In this document: positions 1 through 8,008 of the stretch, piece by piece
Layout: each line of letters begins with the position of its first letter
Numbering within the stretch: position 1 is the stretch's first letter
NCBI GenBank assembly: GCA_023145535.1
Contig: JAGLDQ010000143.1
Span: 1-15,969, forward strand
Direction of reading: 5' to 3'
DNA: 15,969 nt
Origin: Cocleimonas sp.
Lineage (GTDB): Bacteria > Pseudomonadota > Gammaproteobacteria > Thiotrichales > Thiotrichaceae
Position numbers and translations under genes: made by a program
Notes under the pieces: model-generated
The model's input: the letters and a program-made list of their open reading frames with translations, nothing else
What the model was told of the DNA's origin: nothing
The model's database searches: none

Positions 1-1788
1 TATAAAGGGATTAATTTAAGCTCGCCTTATCAAACAGGCAATCAACCAGATGCCTTGATTATGCGTATAGCCGAAGGTTTACAAGGTGGCGTTGGCAATA
101 AAAACAAACAGAATTTAAGTTTTATAGACTCTTTTTCGAATAGACAGGAGGCCTTACAGATTGCGCGCCACTTATATCCTTATCTCGCACAAAATAAAGG
201 CGAAGAGTTCAAGCGTTGGAGCGCCATGCATGCGCCACTCTTGTCTGCTAAAGATGATGTGTATGGATTAGCCGCAATCGCCGCTACTCTGTTTGGAAAA
301 ACATCGGATCAATTAAATGCAGGACAACAGGCATTATTAGCGACCGCGTATCAGCAGAAAATCAAACTCTCGTTATTATTCTCTGATAAGCCGAGTGTGC
401 AACAAACGACATGGAAGCATTTGCTGAAAAAAACTAAAATACGAGCAACGCGCTATTTGCAAAAAACACAACCACAAACCTTACGTAGGGTCTTAGTTGA
501 TTTAGACAACATGAATGCCGCCCCTGTCATGATCATTTCTGCTCAATGGCTAAAATTTATTGAGAAAAAACAAAGCCAAGGTCTATCGTTGTATCAGCAT
601 TTATTACAGCGTAGTGAATTAACCTTAGGAAAAGTTAAAACCAATTTATATCAACATCTACAGAAAATGAACACAGATCTTGGCAAAGGAACTTTTTTGA
701 CGGATGTGAAAATTAGTTTGCCTGTTTTGAAAAACCAACAATTAGATCAAACATTAGCGACAACCTTTAGAACCGTGCATCGTTTTTATCCTAAGCTATT
801 TAATAAAAAATTGGGGGAGACGATTGAGAATAAAGGGGCTGTGATTAGTATTCAAATTGCCAATGAAGAAGGCAATGTGATCCGTTCTTATCAGCGTGGA
901 GTCAGTCGTAAGCGTCCTATTGCAGGGCTGGGCACACTCGCTATTGGCAGCCTTTTGTTAGCGCAAAATGATAATCCTAAAACCCGTTATTGCAATAAAT
1001 CTTATGCTGGAATTCGTAATACTAGTGACCCTTTGCGTGAGGGTATAACAAACTGTAAGTCATTAACGAGAAAAGGCTATAGTTTTAGTTTGCAACAAAG
1101 TATCGCTAAAGAAAAAGCATTGCCTTTATTGTACGCCTTAACAGAAACGCATAAATTATCTTCAACACAATTAACAACACTTTACAAAAATTTTTCCTTA
1201 TCAAGTAATGCATCCATGAATGATGCTTCAAATGCGGGCAAGTTGGCGTATGAGTTGAGTATAGGTCGCGTCGATAGCACACCAAGAGAATTACACGCAA
1301 CGATTCATGCGATTACCCGCAATTTGTATGGTATTCCTTATGATAATAATCCTACCCTTATAGAGAGCGTAGAAATACATAAACTGGTTTCAAAAGGGGA
1401 TCAATACACGATGGAGCACACCTCACACCGAGGTTCGCAAAGTAAAAATAATGTGGAGCAATATTTTAATGATTCAACCACTCGCGGCTATATGAAATCA
1501 TTATTTTCAATTCCTTCAACCAAAAAGAATAACCCACTTAAATTTCTACGCTCCGTTGAAAAGAAATACGGTGTTGATTTTCTTTTAGTTAAATCTGCCA
1601 CGGCTAAAACAGTGAGTGGCAATACAAAAGATAAATGGTTAGTCGGTAGTGTGCGTCTAAAACAACATATCTATAGTTTTACGATGATGATTGGTAGCGA
1701 TGATCGTAGCGCAGGGCTGGGGAAGAATATAAGTCATCAACAATTAATGCTACCTGTCATCAATACAATGATGGAAAGTTTGCATTAG
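1..1788 (+). CDS. Degenerate class A penicillin-binding-protein-like protein, 5' end outside the window
   Basis: The frame is open from the first base, so the N-terminus, including any first GT51 glutamate motif and membrane anchor, lies upstream. About 595 residues are visible. Bases 130-370 resemble the end of a GT51 glycosyltransferase domain: an RQEALQIA stretch, then VYGLAAIAATLFGK and LNAGQQALLATA, as in E. coli PBP1b. The rest follows the layout of a transpeptidase domain (DVKISLPVLKNQQLDQTL near 700, LAYELSIGRVDSTPRELHA near 1246). All three active-site motifs appear lost: no SxxK near 925-945 (GLGTLAI), SIA instead of SxN near 1099-1107, and KTV instead of KTG at 1606-1614. In active relatives the domain cross-links peptidoglycan in the periplasm; this one probably cannot. 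The reading frame is intact, which argues for a retained scaffold or regulatory role rather than a pseudogene. It converges on the binding-protein gene with a 36-base gap and no terminator hairpin. Family placement is by eye. Confidence 0.7.
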   Translation, partial: YKGINLSSPYQTGNQPDALIMRIAEGLQGGVGNKNKQNLSFIDSFSNRQEALQIARHLYPYLAQNKGEEFKRWSAMHAPLLSAKDDVYGLAAIAATLFGKTSDQLNAGQQALLATAYQQKIKLSLLFSDKPSVQQTTWKHLLKKTKIRATRYLQKTQPQTLRRVLVDLDNMNAAPVMIISAQWLKFIEKKQSQGLSLYQHLLQRSELTLGKVKTNLYQHLQKMNTDLGKGTFLTDVKISLPVLKNQQLDQTLATTFRTVHRFYPKLFNKKLGETIENKGAVISIQIANEEGNVIRSYQRGVSRKRPIAGLGTLAIGSLLLAQNDNPKTRYCNKSYAGIRNTSDPLREGITNCKSLTRKGYSFSLQQSIAKEKALPLLYALTETHKLSSTQLTTLYKNFSLSSNASMNDASNAGKLAYELSIGRVDSTPRELHATIHAITRNLYGIPYDNNPTLIESVEIHKLVSKGDQYTMEHTSHRGSQSKNNVEQYFNDSTTRGYMKSLFSIPSTKKNNPLKFLRSVEKKYGVDFLLVKSATAKTVSGNTKDKWLVGSVRLKQHIYSFTMMIGSDDRSAGLGKNISHQQLMLPVINTMMESLH

Positions 1789-1824
1789 AACATCACAAAC
1801 AATCTTAAAAAAACACCATAGATG

Positions 1825-3012
1825 TTAATTAAGGCCGTTGGATGGCATCGCATTGATCCAATCCAAAAAGCGAGATTTTCTTAAGGATGAGGTGCGCGCA
1901 TACCATTTAGCATCACGAAATAAGGCGCGTTTTAAATGATGTGGGGCTGTCGGTAAGTGATCCCGCATAGAAAAGCCTTTCTCTGGGTGTAATCCTATCT
2001 GTTTTAATGCACTTTTACGACTAGGGCCATAAGGTATATGTTTCGCAAGGCGTGCCATGCTTTTAGGTCGGGTTACGAAACGTATAAAGTCATGGATGAG
2101 TTTCTCTTTGTTTTTGCTACTCTGCGTTATTTTTTCTTTGTCCTGTGGGATAACCCAAACATTCCAATCGACTATGTGTGCATCCCATAACATGCTAATA
2201 GGTGCGCCTTGCACTTGGGCATCAAAAAATCGACCATTATAGCCAGAAGCCATGACGGCTTTCCCCGATTTTAAGAGGGCGGCAGGTTCTTTAGGATTGC
2301 TCCACCAAATAAGGTGATCTTTTATGCTATCCAAGCGCCGAAAGGCAAGTCGCATGCCACGCTCGGTACTTAGTAAGTCATAGACTTGATCAATGGGAGC
2401 GCCTTCTGCTATTAATGCCCACTCTAGAATTTCAGTCGGTTGTTTTTGAATCGCTCGTTTACCAGGAAAACGCTTTATATCAAAAAAATCCGCTATCGTT
2501 TGAGGCTTCTCGCCAGAAAAGGAGCGTTCATCATAAGCGATGAGTGTTGAGTAAGAAAGATGGGCTATTCCACATGGTAATAGGGAGCCTTTAGTAAAAT
2601 CATAGCGAGCGTTTTTCGTTTTTAATATTGAATCAATATCCAGTTTCTTAATAAGTTTTTTATCACAGGCTAGCAAGGCGCTATCCATTGTCATGTCAAT
2701 AATATCGGGCAAATGATTGCTTTTGAGGAGTGCGGTCTCTCCACCATAATATTGCGTATTAATCCGTACATTTGTCTTTTTTTCAAAGGGGTCAAACAAG
2801 GCCAGTTGTTGAGCCTGCTCATAACTGCCACCCCACGTCGCTATTGTGAGCGATTGTGCTACTTGCGGTTCGCTTTTTTCATTTTCTCCTTGGTCTGCTG
2901 GTGCTAATGGCGCTAGGAAAAAAAGTAGAGCCATTGAGAATAGAGAGGATAAATGAAAGCGATGAGGGAAGCTCAAGGGATAAGATCGATGATGCATGTT
3001 AAATAGCTTCAT
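1825..3012 (-). CDS. Polyamine-type ABC transporter periplasmic binding protein (PotD/PotF-like)
   Basis: This is a solute-binding protein of the spermidine/putrescine family (COG0687 type). Recognisable stretches after the signal peptide are LTIATWGGSYEQAQ, DPFEKKTNV, CGIAHLSYSTLIAYDE, RFPGKRAIQKQPTEILEWAL, SGYNGRFFDAQ and IPYGPSRKSAL, in family order. The N-terminus has a basic region, a hydrophobic core (SLFSMALLFFLAPLAP) and a likely cleavage site after APA, so the product should be periplasmic. I chose the ATG at 3012, with a weak GAAG ribosome site just upstream, giving 395 residues. ATGs at 3039 and 2997 are alternatives. The start overlaps the 3' end of the upstream ClC gene by 14 bases, suggesting coupled translation. 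No permease or ATPase gene is nearby, so it either serves a transporter encoded elsewhere or acts as a sensor. The ligand cannot be fixed from sequence; polyamine, amino acid or opine are possible. Confidence 0.85.
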   Translation of the reverse strand: MKLFNMHHRSYPLSFPHRFHLSSLFSMALLFFLAPLAPADQGENEKSEPQVAQSLTIATWGGSYEQAQQLALFDPFEKKTNVRINTQYYGGETALLKSNHLPDIIDMTMDSALLACDKKLIKKLDIDSILKTKNARYDFTKGSLLPCGIAHLSYSTLIAYDERSFSGEKPQTIADFFDIKRFPGKRAIQKQPTEILEWALIAEGAPIDQVYDLLSTERGMRLAFRRLDSIKDHLIWWSNPKEPAALLKSGKAVMASGYNGRFFDAQVQGAPISMLWDAHIVDWNVWVIPQDKEKITQSSKNKEKLIHDFIRFVTRPKSMARLAKHIPYGPSRKSALKQIGLHPEKGFSMRDHLPTAPHHLKRALFRDAKWYARTSSLRKSRFLDWINAMPSNGLN

Positions 3013-4726
3013 TTTCTTCACTTCGATTATCATTCGCAATTTTTTGATAGGCTGTAATCAATGCACTTTCAGCAATCATTCCAATCAGCATGCCATCGGT
3101 TGATTGAACAATAGGAATAGCCTCACCGCTAAATCCTTCTAGTTGGGACATCCCTTGCCAAAGCGTTGTGCTTTCATTTAAGACAGGCATATCGTTGCGA
3201 ATTAAATCTTCAAGCGGCTGTTCTTTTTCATTGATGAGATCAATTGTTCGAACTACGCCAATATACGTTCCATCACTTTTTATCACAACACCCGCTGAAC
3301 GACTCCCTTGTTTTAAGAGTGCAATTGCATCGTGCAGGCTTATTTTGTGATTTAGTTTGACATAGTCACTGAAGGGCAGGGTGTTTACCTTAGTGTGTTC
3401 GAGTAAGGCACGGTCGCGCCCTAGTGATAAATCAATGCCTGCATTTGCCAGTCCGACATCAAAGATAGAGCGTCCATACAGTCTAAATGCTAATAAGTTA
3501 GCGAAGACTACGCCAACCATGGCTGCTATGGTTAAATCATAATTATGAGTGAGTTCAAAAACAATTAAAATAGTGGTGAGAGGAGCGCCAATAATAGGGC
3601 TGGTTAATGCCATCATTCCACAAATGGCATAAACCACAACACCAGAATTAGGCAGACCGATAAAGTTTAGCAATGACCAACTTAAAGCACCGAATAAGAT
3701 GCCGATTAACAAGGATGGACTGAACACTCCGCCTGCAAAGCCAAAACCAATACAAATTGCAGTTAAGCCCATTTTTGCGATGACCAGTAACACCAGTTCC
3801 CAACTTTCAAATGCTCCTTCAATTGTGGCAAAACGTAGAGCTTCTTTACCCAGACCGAGAACATCAGGCAGTTGTAAGGCAACTAAACCAACAATGAGGC
3901 CTGCTAAGGCGGGACGAAACAGAGGAGGAATGGGGAGTCGGGAACCCAATTTATTACTAGCGGCAATTAAGCGCATAAAACCCACCGCTAAAAAGGCGCA
4001 GGCGATACCGATCAAAGCAAACAGTGCAAATTCATAGCCATAATCCACGCCATTAAAATTGACCAAAAACAGAGGAGGGCGCTCGAAAACAATATTAGCG
4101 ATGACGTATCCTGTCGCAGCAGCCACGGTAGTGGGTGCAAAGGCTTGTAAAGAATAGTGTCTCAGAATGACTTCGTGAGCGAAAACCATGCCTGCAATAG
4201 GTGCATTAAATGCCGTTGATATAGCCGCCGCAACACCACAAGCAATGGCGATCGTTTGTAAATTTGGAATATTTAAATGCAACTTAGAAACGAAATTACC
4301 CGCAATGGTTCCCATATAAACCATTGGCCCATATTGCCCTACCGAAGCACCACTGCCTATTGAGACCATTGCGGCAAGAGTAGAAACAGCGCCTGAACGA
4401 AAACTGGGTAAAGGGGTTCGAAGCTGGACTGCACGAATTGCATCAGGGGGGCCTAGAGGGCGTTTCTCAGCAGAAAATTTCTGGATTAAGAGACCTGTAA
4501 TTAATCCACCGAGTGTCGGTACGAGGACGGTTGCTAGTGATAATAAAGCGGGGTGTTGGAATTGAATGCGAGATCGCGGGGAAATGAGTAATAAGTCACT
4601 TAGCCAATCAATCACTTCAATAAAAGCGATTGCGGCAAGGGAGGCGAGGCTACCCAACGTTAATGCCATCAAGGTTAGCGCAATGATGCGGTAGGTAACA
4701 CGTATGAAAGTGGTTTTAGATTCCAT
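2999..4726 (-). CDS. ClC-family chloride channel/transporter with C-terminal CBS pair
   Basis: A 575-residue inner-membrane protein with the ClC fold followed by two CBS domains (about residues 459-505 and 512-566), which in the family bind adenine nucleotides and regulate transport. ClC landmarks are visible: GSGASVGQYGPMVYMG at the helix F pore motif, and GFAGGVFSPSLLIG, the GxFxP motif. The gating glutamate of the usual GxEGP motif is replaced by Tyr132 (GQYGP). The usual GSGIP selectivity motif reads LGPPDAI (residues 91-97). A proton-coupled exchange mechanism like that of E. coli ClcA is therefore doubtful; a channel-like or differently selective transporter is possible. The ATG at 4726 has AAAGG directly abutting it, an unusually tight ribosome site. 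It lies 105 bases downstream of the metallopeptidase and overlaps the binding-protein gene that follows. I leave the symbol empty because this is not a ClcA orthologue by motif. Confidence 0.92.
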   Translation of the reverse strand: MESKTTFIRVTYRIIALTLMALTLGSLASLAAIAFIEVIDWLSDLLLISPRSRIQFQHPALLSLATVLVPTLGGLITGLLIQKFSAEKRPLGPPDAIRAVQLRTPLPSFRSGAVSTLAAMVSIGSGASVGQYGPMVYMGTIAGNFVSKLHLNIPNLQTIAIACGVAAAISTAFNAPIAGMVFAHEVILRHYSLQAFAPTTVAAATGYVIANIVFERPPLFLVNFNGVDYGYEFALFALIGIACAFLAVGFMRLIAASNKLGSRLPIPPLFRPALAGLIVGLVALQLPDVLGLGKEALRFATIEGAFESWELVLLVIAKMGLTAICIGFGFAGGVFSPSLLIGILFGALSWSLLNFIGLPNSGVVVYAICGMMALTSPIIGAPLTTILIVFELTHNYDLTIAAMVGVVFANLLAFRLYGRSIFDVGLANAGIDLSLGRDRALLEHTKVNTLPFSDYVKLNHKISLHDAIALLKQGSRSAGVVIKSDGTYIGVVRTIDLINEKEQPLEDLIRNDMPVLNESTTLWQGMSQLEGFSGEAIPIVQSTDGMLIGMIAESALITAYQKIANDNRSEENEAI

Positions 4727-4831
4727 CCTTTAAGCCTAGTCAACAATCTAGCTTTTGGCAAACCACCTAAATTAATCGCGGTAACTTGGGGTGTTATTTC
4801 TCCTACTGTTAAAGCATGGTATACGCATCAT

Positions 4832-7687
4832 TTAGCGGCGTTGCTTTCTGATGCTAAATTTTAATAGCCCTAAGTAGATCAAAAAGAAGGTTAGTAGTCG
4901 GTCAAAAGCTCCCCCTGCTTTTTTATCATTTTCCGTCACTTTTTCTTCAGGGTCTTCTGTTCTTACATCATCATTTATAATCGTTGCAATGGCCCTTTTA
5001 CGCATGAGTACGACATGAGAGCTCGGCTCGGATAATAATAGCCAGAAGGTTTCATTCTCTTCTATTAGCCGATCTGCTGTTATATCAACACTGACCGTTT
5101 TTGATGTTTTTCCCGCTGAAATAAATAACGTTCCGCTTTTGCTGGCAAAGTCGCTACCTGCGCGTGCGGTATCGCTAATAGTTTCATATTTTATGGTGGT
5201 ATTAGTCTTTGCGGCTTGGTTTAAGTTAATGGTAAAGAGGGCTTTAGTGACTCCTGAATTGCCCTCAACCACAGAGATATTATTCATGCTTACGTTGACG
5301 GGGTTGACGGCAGTGTCATTGTCGATGACCGTGCCTTTTGTGACTAGGTTTCCAGCGGATGCTAACTGTACATTCTGTGGTGAACTTAAAATGAAGTCAT
5401 AAGTTCTATCCCCCTCTGCAATGGTATTACCGATGATTAATTGTGATATGGTTTTGCTCGATTGTCCTATCGCAATATTGACGGTTTCCTCTTGGATTTT
5501 GCGATTCGTGTTGTTGTCATAAATAGCATATTGAATCGATACGGGTTGAGTTGCGGCTTTATTAAGGCGAATAAGGTAGCTCAATGTTTTAGTGCCAGAA
5601 TCGCCCTCTGTAATGGTGGGTGAGTTCACGCTCGCGATGGGTTTCTTTTCTTCTTGTGCAGATTGATCAATGGTTATTTCACCGTTAGACAGTGCAAAGA
5701 AAATATTATCACTACAAGCCACCATGATGCGTGCTTTTGTCACAGCCTTGGTGCGATCAGGGAGGGTGAAAAATTGTGAGCCATCATTGGGCGTTTTCAA
5801 TAATAAATCCTGTGATGCGCCCTCTTTAGTGAGTAGTTTTATATCCACATGATTGCAGTTGACAGGCGACCAGCTTGTGCCTGCTTCATTCCATCTCACT
5901 TCAATTCTTTCATTAGTCTGATATAAAGTGGAACTTACTTGCGAGATGACTTTAAATGGCTTGCCGCTCGTTGTTATTTTGGTATCTGCGCGTGCTATGC
6001 CGCCCTTATTATCTCTAACGGTCGTCGCAAATTTTAAATCACGATTAGTTAGTGCTAATTGCTCGCCTGTGATTGGCAACCCACCAAATAATGTCGTCAG
6101 TTGTGGAAAGTAACGCTGCTTAGAAAGAGAGGGCAAATAACTACGAAAGAGAGGGTTGTCGCCGGCATCAATACCAACTCTCGTTGCTGTTCCATTCGCA
6201 TCTATTTGATCCCATGTATAACTTAAATGATCCCCATCAATATCCGTTGCAACACTGCTTAATTTAAACGGTGTATTGATCGGAATATAAAATCGTGTCT
6301 GAATGCTAAGGCTGGGGCTGTTGTTATTACTCGCCGTTTTAACACCACAATTTGCTTTGCTACTGTAGCGAGTATAATGATTGATCTGATCGATACTGAC
6401 TGCATTAAAAACGGCTTCTGAGTTGTGTTGTAAGTTATCTGCACCACAAATACCCGCATAGGACATAACAGTGCTACCGCTACCAGGTTCTACCGCTGTA
6501 TCCGCTTCACGGTTTCCGCCGCTACAGTTTTTTTCAATACTATTAAAGCTATGTGTTGCGCCTAATTGATGCCCCATTTCATGTGAGACATAATCGATAT
6601 TAAAACTATCGCCATAGGGGCTAGGTGAGCCTGTGATACCCCCTGCTTTATGGGATTCTTGATTGGCACGACACGCACCGCTGAGTAGCGCTAAACCCCC
6701 TGTCCCAGCTCCCCCCAAAAGATGTCCAAGGTCATAGTTCGCATTACCAATAACCGTTTCCATATTGGCAATGTTTTCATCCAGCATATCGTAAGGGCTG
6801 CCACTTGAAAAAGGATCAGAAGTGCTCTTTAGATAGATGATCTTGTCATTATTCGCCACTAATTTAAAGCGTATTGCAAGGTCACGTTCATAGATTTCAT
6901 TGACACGGTTGATGGTTGTTAATATGGCACTTAATGCAGACATTTTAGTGCCGCCACTTAATGCCGTGTACTCTGCTGTGGCGGCGACAGCCAAGCGATA
7001 GGTAATGAGTGGCTTCGCTATTTTAGTTTCTATTTTTAATGGCTTGGCAGCGCGATTACTTGATTTTGGCGGGGGGATCACAACCTCATTATAATCAGAA
7101 GTGTGTTGGAATAATTGCTTGTTTTTTTGTTTGCTAAAGCTGTTATAGAGTTTGTTTGTTCCTGATTTTGATGGTTTAAGCTGTTTATGGAACGATGTTT
7201 TATCAGGATCAATAAAAATAGTGTCGCCACTTTCTAATGTCAACATGGCATGAAAACCCGCCTCGCTAAAATCAATGCGTCCCTGAATATTTTTACCATC
7301 AGCGGCCTTTATTTTCCATGTTTTAAACTGAGGCAATTTATCCGCTAAAGATGCTTCCATCATCGCGTACTCAGTGGCAATAACCGCCAACATTGAGCCA
7401 TCAGGCAGTGGTAAATTTATTATTTTATGGGTCTTGCTGGCATTTGTTGACGGTTGTTGGCTAAGCGCCGCTCTCTCGTGTGTATTCTCAGCCAAGAAAA
7501 GTTGCTGGCGTAATGCCGCCTCATCTAAACGCAATAGACGAGCAGAGTAGGGTGATAATGCGCCTGAGAGTGACGATCTTAATTGTTTAACCGACGCGTG
7601 TTGATCCGTTGAAACATCTTCCCAAATAGGGTTGGCAAGAATATTAGTGGATATAAATAAGCTTAAAGCAATAAGGGTTCTACGCAT
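4832..7687 (-). CDS. Secreted reprolysin-like zinc metallopeptidase with two Calx-beta domains and a GlyGly-CTERM-like tail
   Basis: A 951-residue predicted secreted protease. It begins with a signal peptide (MRRTLIALSLFISTNILA, cleavage probably before NPIW), then a propeptide-like region to about residue 225. The metzincin catalytic domain carries HEMGHQLGATH at residues 369-379, with three zinc His and the catalytic Glu370, and a Met-turn at STVMSYAGICG (Met408), as in M12B-like bacterial proteins. A cadherin-like or Ig-like stretch follows (VATDIDGDHLSYTWDQ). Two Calx-beta repeats come next, about 683-795 and 797-904, each with an EGDSG or EGNSG turn and an INDD or IDND ending. The last 27 residues are Gly-Gly, a hydrophobic segment and a basic end (RKQRR), resembling the GlyGly-CTERM signal processed by rhombosortase for cell-surface release. 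It probably degrades extracellular protein. It is the first gene of the minus-strand group; the start at 7687 has only a poor ribosome site (GGACTCCC). Confidence 0.9.
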   Translation of the reverse strand: MRRTLIALSLFISTNILANPIWEDVSTDQHASVKQLRSSLSGALSPYSARLLRLDEAALRQQLFLAENTHERAALSQQPSTNASKTHKIINLPLPDGSMLAVIATEYAMMEASLADKLPQFKTWKIKAADGKNIQGRIDFSEAGFHAMLTLESGDTIFIDPDKTSFHKQLKPSKSGTNKLYNSFSKQKNKQLFQHTSDYNEVVIPPPKSSNRAAKPLKIETKIAKPLITYRLAVAATAEYTALSGGTKMSALSAILTTINRVNEIYERDLAIRFKLVANNDKIIYLKSTSDPFSSGSPYDMLDENIANMETVIGNANYDLGHLLGGAGTGGLALLSGACRANQESHKAGGITGSPSPYGDSFNIDYVSHEMGHQLGATHSFNSIEKNCSGGNREADTAVEPGSGSTVMSYAGICGADNLQHNSEAVFNAVSIDQINHYTRYSSKANCGVKTASNNNSPSLSIQTRFYIPINTPFKLSSVATDIDGDHLSYTWDQIDANGTATRVGIDAGDNPLFRSYLPSLSKQRYFPQLTTLFGGLPITGEQLALTNRDLKFATTVRDNKGGIARADTKITTSGKPFKVISQVSSTLYQTNERIEVRWNEAGTSWSPVNCNHVDIKLLTKEGASQDLLLKTPNDGSQFFTLPDRTKAVTKARIMVACSDNIFFALSNGEITIDQSAQEEKKPIASVNSPTITEGDSGTKTLSYLIRLNKAATQPVSIQYAIYDNNTNRKIQEETVNIAIGQSSKTISQLIIGNTIAEGDRTYDFILSSPQNVQLASAGNLVTKGTVIDNDTAVNPVNVSMNNISVVEGNSGVTKALFTINLNQAAKTNTTIKYETISDTARAGSDFASKSGTLFISAGKTSKTVSVDITADRLIEENETFWLLLSEPSSHVVLMRKRAIATIINDDVRTEDPEEKVTENDKKAGGAFDRLLTFFLIYLGLLKFSIRKQRR

Positions 7688-8008
7688 GATGGGAGTCCAA
7701 TTTATTGTTATTGTTTTTGTAGCTATAAGGGGTATTTAAAACGGTTTGAGAGTGGGGGTAGTAGCTACTACATTAATGGATATTCATTATTGCAAAGTGA
7801 AGCTGAATAGCAAGTAAATATTATAGCTATAAAAACAATCAACCAAATAAATCAGATAGAAGGTTGTAAGTAATTAATTTTATTCACTATATAAGTGGGT
7901 AAAAGAGAGAAAAACAGGACTTTTATCAGGGAAGGATTATTTTTCTGTTAGATTAAATGATAGAATGCAGATTAAATTTACTAATACTATCAATAAAGAA
8001 ATTACACA
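7688..8008. promoter_or_regulatory. Divergent control region with phased TAGCTA palindromes
   Basis: These 321 bases hold no convincing gene and separate two divergent starts. Three sites share a TAGCTA core, centred at about 7722.5, 7764.5 and 7826.5. The middle one is a perfect 12-base palindrome, TAGTAGCTACTA (7759-7770). The right one is a perfect palindrome, TTATAGCTATAA (7821-7832). Sites one and three lie in a 19-base inverted repeat (7710-7728 and 7821-7839, 18 of 19 matching). Spacings of 42 and 62 bases are close to four and six helical turns. A possible plus-strand promoter is TTGTAA at 7864-7869 with TATATA at 7888-7893 (18-base spacer). The minus strand has TTGCAA near 7795 with a weak -10. 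Binding by a dimeric regulator is an inference. Confidence 0.5.
7710..7839. repeat. 19-base inverted repeat pair with 92-base spacer
   Basis: The arm at 7710-7728 reads ATTGTTTTTGTAGCTATAA. The reverse complement of 7821-7839 reads ATTGTTTTTATAGCTATAA, differing at one position. The repeat lies wholly between divergent genes. There is no transposase between the arms, and the spacer holds only a further palindrome, so paired operator sites are more likely than a mobile element. Confidence 0.75.

Noticed and set aside
1789..1824. A terminator between the two convergent genes on the left
   Set aside because: The 36 bases contain an A-rich run but no stem that could form an intrinsic terminator.
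3699..4037. Plus-strand open frame of 112 codons inside the ClC gene
   Set aside because: It is the reverse-strand shadow of a clear transmembrane gene, is rich in Lys/Pro/Ala as such shadows are, and shows no family motif.
7710..7839. The 19-base inverted repeat as a miniature transposable element
   Set aside because: No flanking target duplication is apparent, the interior has its own related palindrome, and the spacing suits operators better.
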